From contig URJI01000119.1 of assembly GCA_900548215.1 (NCBI GenBank), positions 1 to 6,744 on the forward strand: a stretch of 6,744 nucleotides of DNA, given 5' to 3'. The DNA comes from an uncultured Coprococcus sp. (lineage in GTDB: Bacteria > Bacillota > Clostridia > Lachnospirales > Lachnospiraceae). The notes beneath the pieces are model-generated. The model was not told where the DNA came from. It saw only the letters and a program-made list of their open reading frames with translations, and searched no databases. Shown in pieces: positions 4,867 through 6,744 of the stretch (positions within the stretch are counted from its first letter, which is position 1; each line of letters opens with the position of its first letter). The position numbers and the translations under genes are program-made.

Positions 4867-6075
4867 TCACTCTTGAAAATGCACCGTTATCGGGCATATC
4901 TCCGCCTTGGTTCCAACCCGCATATCGGGGCCAAATACACCGACTCCGGATGTCACTATGTTGTGCATGCCGTCAACATTCAGGTAACCGCAGGAATTTT
5001 CCCACATCATCGCCACAAGTATGTTGCCTGGGAACATTTGTCCGTCATGGGTGTGTCCACACAGATCCATATCCACACCTGCCGACGACAGCTCCTCAAG
5101 CTCCTTCGGTTCATGATCAAGGACTATGATAGGTTTTGATTTGTCCACATTTTCCGTGATCTCGTCCGCGGATACTCTGTCTGTAACTCCATTTCCCGGT
5201 CTATGAGCATCGCGGCGGCCATAGATGTATATGGAATCGTTTATCAGCACTCCCTCGTCGCGAAGAAGTGTGATTCCCGCTTTCTCTATAAACTCGTCCA
5301 TCTCAGGGCTGCTGGTCTTCTCATTCTGTCCGCCAAATGTAAATCCGGCAAGCACCTGCTCCTGTATATCGTGGTTGCCATAGCATGCATACACTCCATA
5401 CTTTGATTTGATCTCCCGGAGTATTTTCTCAAGCTCCTCCGGCTGGTCAACGGCTTCCCATTCGTTGTCAAATATATCACCCGCTATCAGCACCAGATCT
5501 GCGTCCTGCTTATTTATGGAATTCACTATTCTTTGAACCTGCCTGACGCCTATGTTGTATCCAAGATGAAGATCTGCAACCAGCACTATCTTCATGGAAT
5601 CCATCTTCTGACCATTCTCATCCTGTGCTTCCTTATTGATGGTCACATCATAAGGCGTCACCCGCACAAGTCTCGCATTTACCACTCCCCAGAATGATAT
5701 ACACATGATGAGTGTTGCGCACACACAGCCTACTATCCTGCGAATCCGCGGCACACATATCTTATCTTTGCCCACTCTGAATACATGAAGCAGTAGGAAT
5801 CTTCCAAGCTCGGCTATCACTATGAAGAATATCATATAAAGCAGAACACCCAGCCAGTAATTTCCCACCAGCTTCATGCCACGTCTGAACCTTCCCTGTG
5901 GCAGGAAGAATGCGATCACCAGCGCCGACGCCAGAAATGCGTATAGCACTATCGGGACTATCCAGCCCTTCTTGCCTTTGAGTTTCGGAAAATATGCCTG
6001 TACCCAGCCCTTTATTCTCCAGAACAAATATATATTTAACGCTATGTAAAAAGGTGCAATGAAAATTGCTATCAT
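4867..6075 (-). CDS. Membrane-anchored calcineurin-like metallophosphoesterase
   Basis: A 402-residue protein with four predicted N-terminal membrane helices (about 1-19, 38-58, 70-97 and 112-133) followed by a dimetal phosphoesterase domain of the YkuE-like type. All canonical metal and catalytic motifs are present: ADLHLG (Asp168, His170), AGDIFDN (Asp200), YGNHD (Asn234, His235), LDHEP (His321) and CGHTHDGQ (His341, His343). The substrate is unknown; relatives hydrolyse phosphoesters of lipids, nucleotides or wall intermediates at the membrane. Which side of the membrane the catalytic domain faces cannot be settled by eye. The ATG at 6075 overlaps the stop of the upstream gene as ATGA (6072-6075), and GAGG (6084-6087) lies 8 nt before it, so the two genes are translationally coupled in one operon. 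Length and motif spacing are normal for the family. Confidence 0.93.
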   Translation of the reverse strand: MIAIFIAPFYIALNIYLFWRIKGWVQAYFPKLKGKKGWIVPIVLYAFLASALVIAFFLPQGRFRRGMKLVGNYWLGVLLYMIFFIVIAELGRFLLLHVFRVGKDKICVPRIRRIVGCVCATLIMCISFWGVVNARLVRVTPYDVTINKEAQDENGQKMDSMKIVLVADLHLGYNIGVRQVQRIVNSINKQDADLVLIAGDIFDNEWEAVDQPEELEKILREIKSKYGVYACYGNHDIQEQVLAGFTFGGQNEKTSSPEMDEFIEKAGITLLRDEGVLINDSIYIYGRRDAHRPGNGVTDRVSADEITENVDKSKPIIVLDHEPKELEELSSAGVDMDLCGHTHDGQMFPGNILVAMMWENSCGYLNVDGMHNIVTSGVGVFGPDMRVGTKAEICPITVHFQE

Positions 6076-6744
6076 CTTTTGTGCCTCTCTATCTTACACG
6101 TATGTTTCTTACTCTTTGGATCATAATTTATCCCAACGAGAAGGATATCCCCTATATATCCTGCAAGTGCACCAGTATATCTCTTGTTTTTTATCTGATC
6201 TATAGCGGTTTCTGCTGATTTATCATATTTAAGTTCCACTATCATTGCAGGTTTTGAACTGTTTCCCGGAAGCGGAATAAACGCCAGATCCGCAAAGCCT
6301 TTTCCTGATGGCAGCTCCCTGATGACAGTATAATAAGCAGCTGCCGTGAAATACGCCATTGTGATAGCACAACTGAGTGAATTTTCGTCGTTGTATTTGT
6401 TTATTGATACATATGCTTCGTGGGATAGCTCCAAAAGCTGCGCCACTTGTTCTTCATCAGCCTTAAGCGTGGCATCCAGCAGATCCTCACACTTTTGAAC
6501 TGACTTTGCTATCTCTTTCCAGGGTCCGGTGGACAATGCCTGCCTGAACCCCTGTCTCACCTCATAATTAGGTACATATGCTATCCCCCTGTTATCCCCT
6601 TGCTTTTTAAATCCAAGATACCCAAGATGTATCAATGCTGTGAGAGCCTCATCTCTGGAATTAATATTGCTCAAGTCATTGCTGAAGGTTCCGGTATTCA
6701 CCGCAACTTCCTCACCTGCAAGTATCTTTATTATATCGTCCTGA
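6072..6744 (-). CDS. AAA-ATPase-like / PD-(D/E)XK nuclease-family protein, C-terminal part (5' end beyond right edge)
   Basis: Only the last 223 or so residues are in the window. The frame is open through base 6744, and the GTG at 6701 is an internal valine, not the start: the 14 codons before it (ending KILAGEEVA) continue the same family pattern. The part matches the C-terminal half of the widespread two-domain proteins with an N-terminal AAA-ATPase-like domain and a C-terminal PDDEXK_9-type domain (about 520-580 residues in full). The fragment opens with the helical linker (NSRDEALTALIHLGYLGF) and continues with YNDENSLSCAITMAYFTAAAYYTV. The nuclease-type core follows: GFADLAF (Asp about fragment residue 152) then MIVELKYD (Glu 170, Lys 172), with the downstream AIDQIKNKRY helix. 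Key D...ExK residues are intact. The biological role of this family is not established; defence, mobile-element and regulatory roles have been suggested. It ends in an ATGA overlap with the phosphoesterase gene. Confidence 0.88.
   Translation of the reverse strand, partial: QDDIIKILAGEEVAVNTGTFSNDLSNINSRDEALTALIHLGYLGFKKQGDNRGIAYVPNYEVRQGFRQALSTGPWKEIAKSVQKCEDLLDATLKADEEQVAQLLELSHEAYVSINKYNDENSLSCAITMAYFTAAAYYTVIRELPSGKGFADLAFIPLPGNSSKPAMIVELKYDKSAETAIDQIKNKRYTGALAGYIGDILLVGINYDPKSKKHTCKIERHKR

Noticed and set aside
4774..5139. Plus-strand frames opposite the 3' part of the phosphoesterase gene
   Set aside because: They are antisense to conserved catalytic motifs such as GHTHDGQ and have no recognisable features.
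6699..6701. GTG codon as the start of a 209-residue protein
   Set aside because: The frame stays open to the window edge, and the upstream codons continue the family-typical linker, so this is an internal valine of a longer protein.

Overview
The window looks like chromosomal DNA from a low-to-moderate-GC Gram-positive anaerobe of the Clostridia, plausibly Lachnospiraceae. The evidence is a DnaK that lacks the roughly 24-residue nucleotide-binding-domain insert of Gram-negative DnaKs, strong AGGAGG-type ribosome binding sites, simple hairpin plus U-tract terminators, and an AAA-ATPase/PD-(D/E)XK protein of a kind common in gut Firmicutes. The family assignment is inference; no marker gene fixes the species.

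Layout, left to right. (1) 1-1392, minus: the first 464 residues of an Hsp70/DnaK chaperone, running off the left edge, with no grpE or hrcA beside it. (2) 1393-1596: a leader/spacer holding two nearly identical 31-bp palindromes in opposite orientation. One lies in the dnaK leader; the other, followed by a U tract, is the terminator of the next gene. (3) 1597-3315, minus: an AGCS-family sodium:alanine/glycine symporter with an unusual hydrophilic insert of about 113 residues that looks like a beta-rich, lipocalin-type domain. (4) 3316-3854: an AT-rich spacer between divergent transcription units, with DnaA-box-like sites, a possible gene remnant, and a very good sigma-A promoter at its right end. 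(5) 3855-4671, plus: a two-gene operon with an 11-nt overlap, encoding a small charged protein and a zeta-toxin-like P-loop kinase. It is a candidate toxin-antitoxin module and is visibly more AT-rich than its flanks. (6) 4672-4866: a cluster of four hairpins in the convergent spacer, including at least two plus-strand terminators. (7) 4867-6744, minus: a membrane-anchored calcineurin-like metallophosphoesterase, preceded with an ATGA stop/start overlap by the C-terminal part of an AAA-ATPase-like/PD-(D/E)XK nuclease-family protein that runs off the right edge.

The toxin-antitoxin-like pair, with its own promoter and terminators, appears to be a small accessory cassette sitting between two housekeeping-type minus-strand units. 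The points most worth following up are the domain insert in the symporter, the inverted pair of palindromes around the dnaK leader, and the kinase/small-protein pair.
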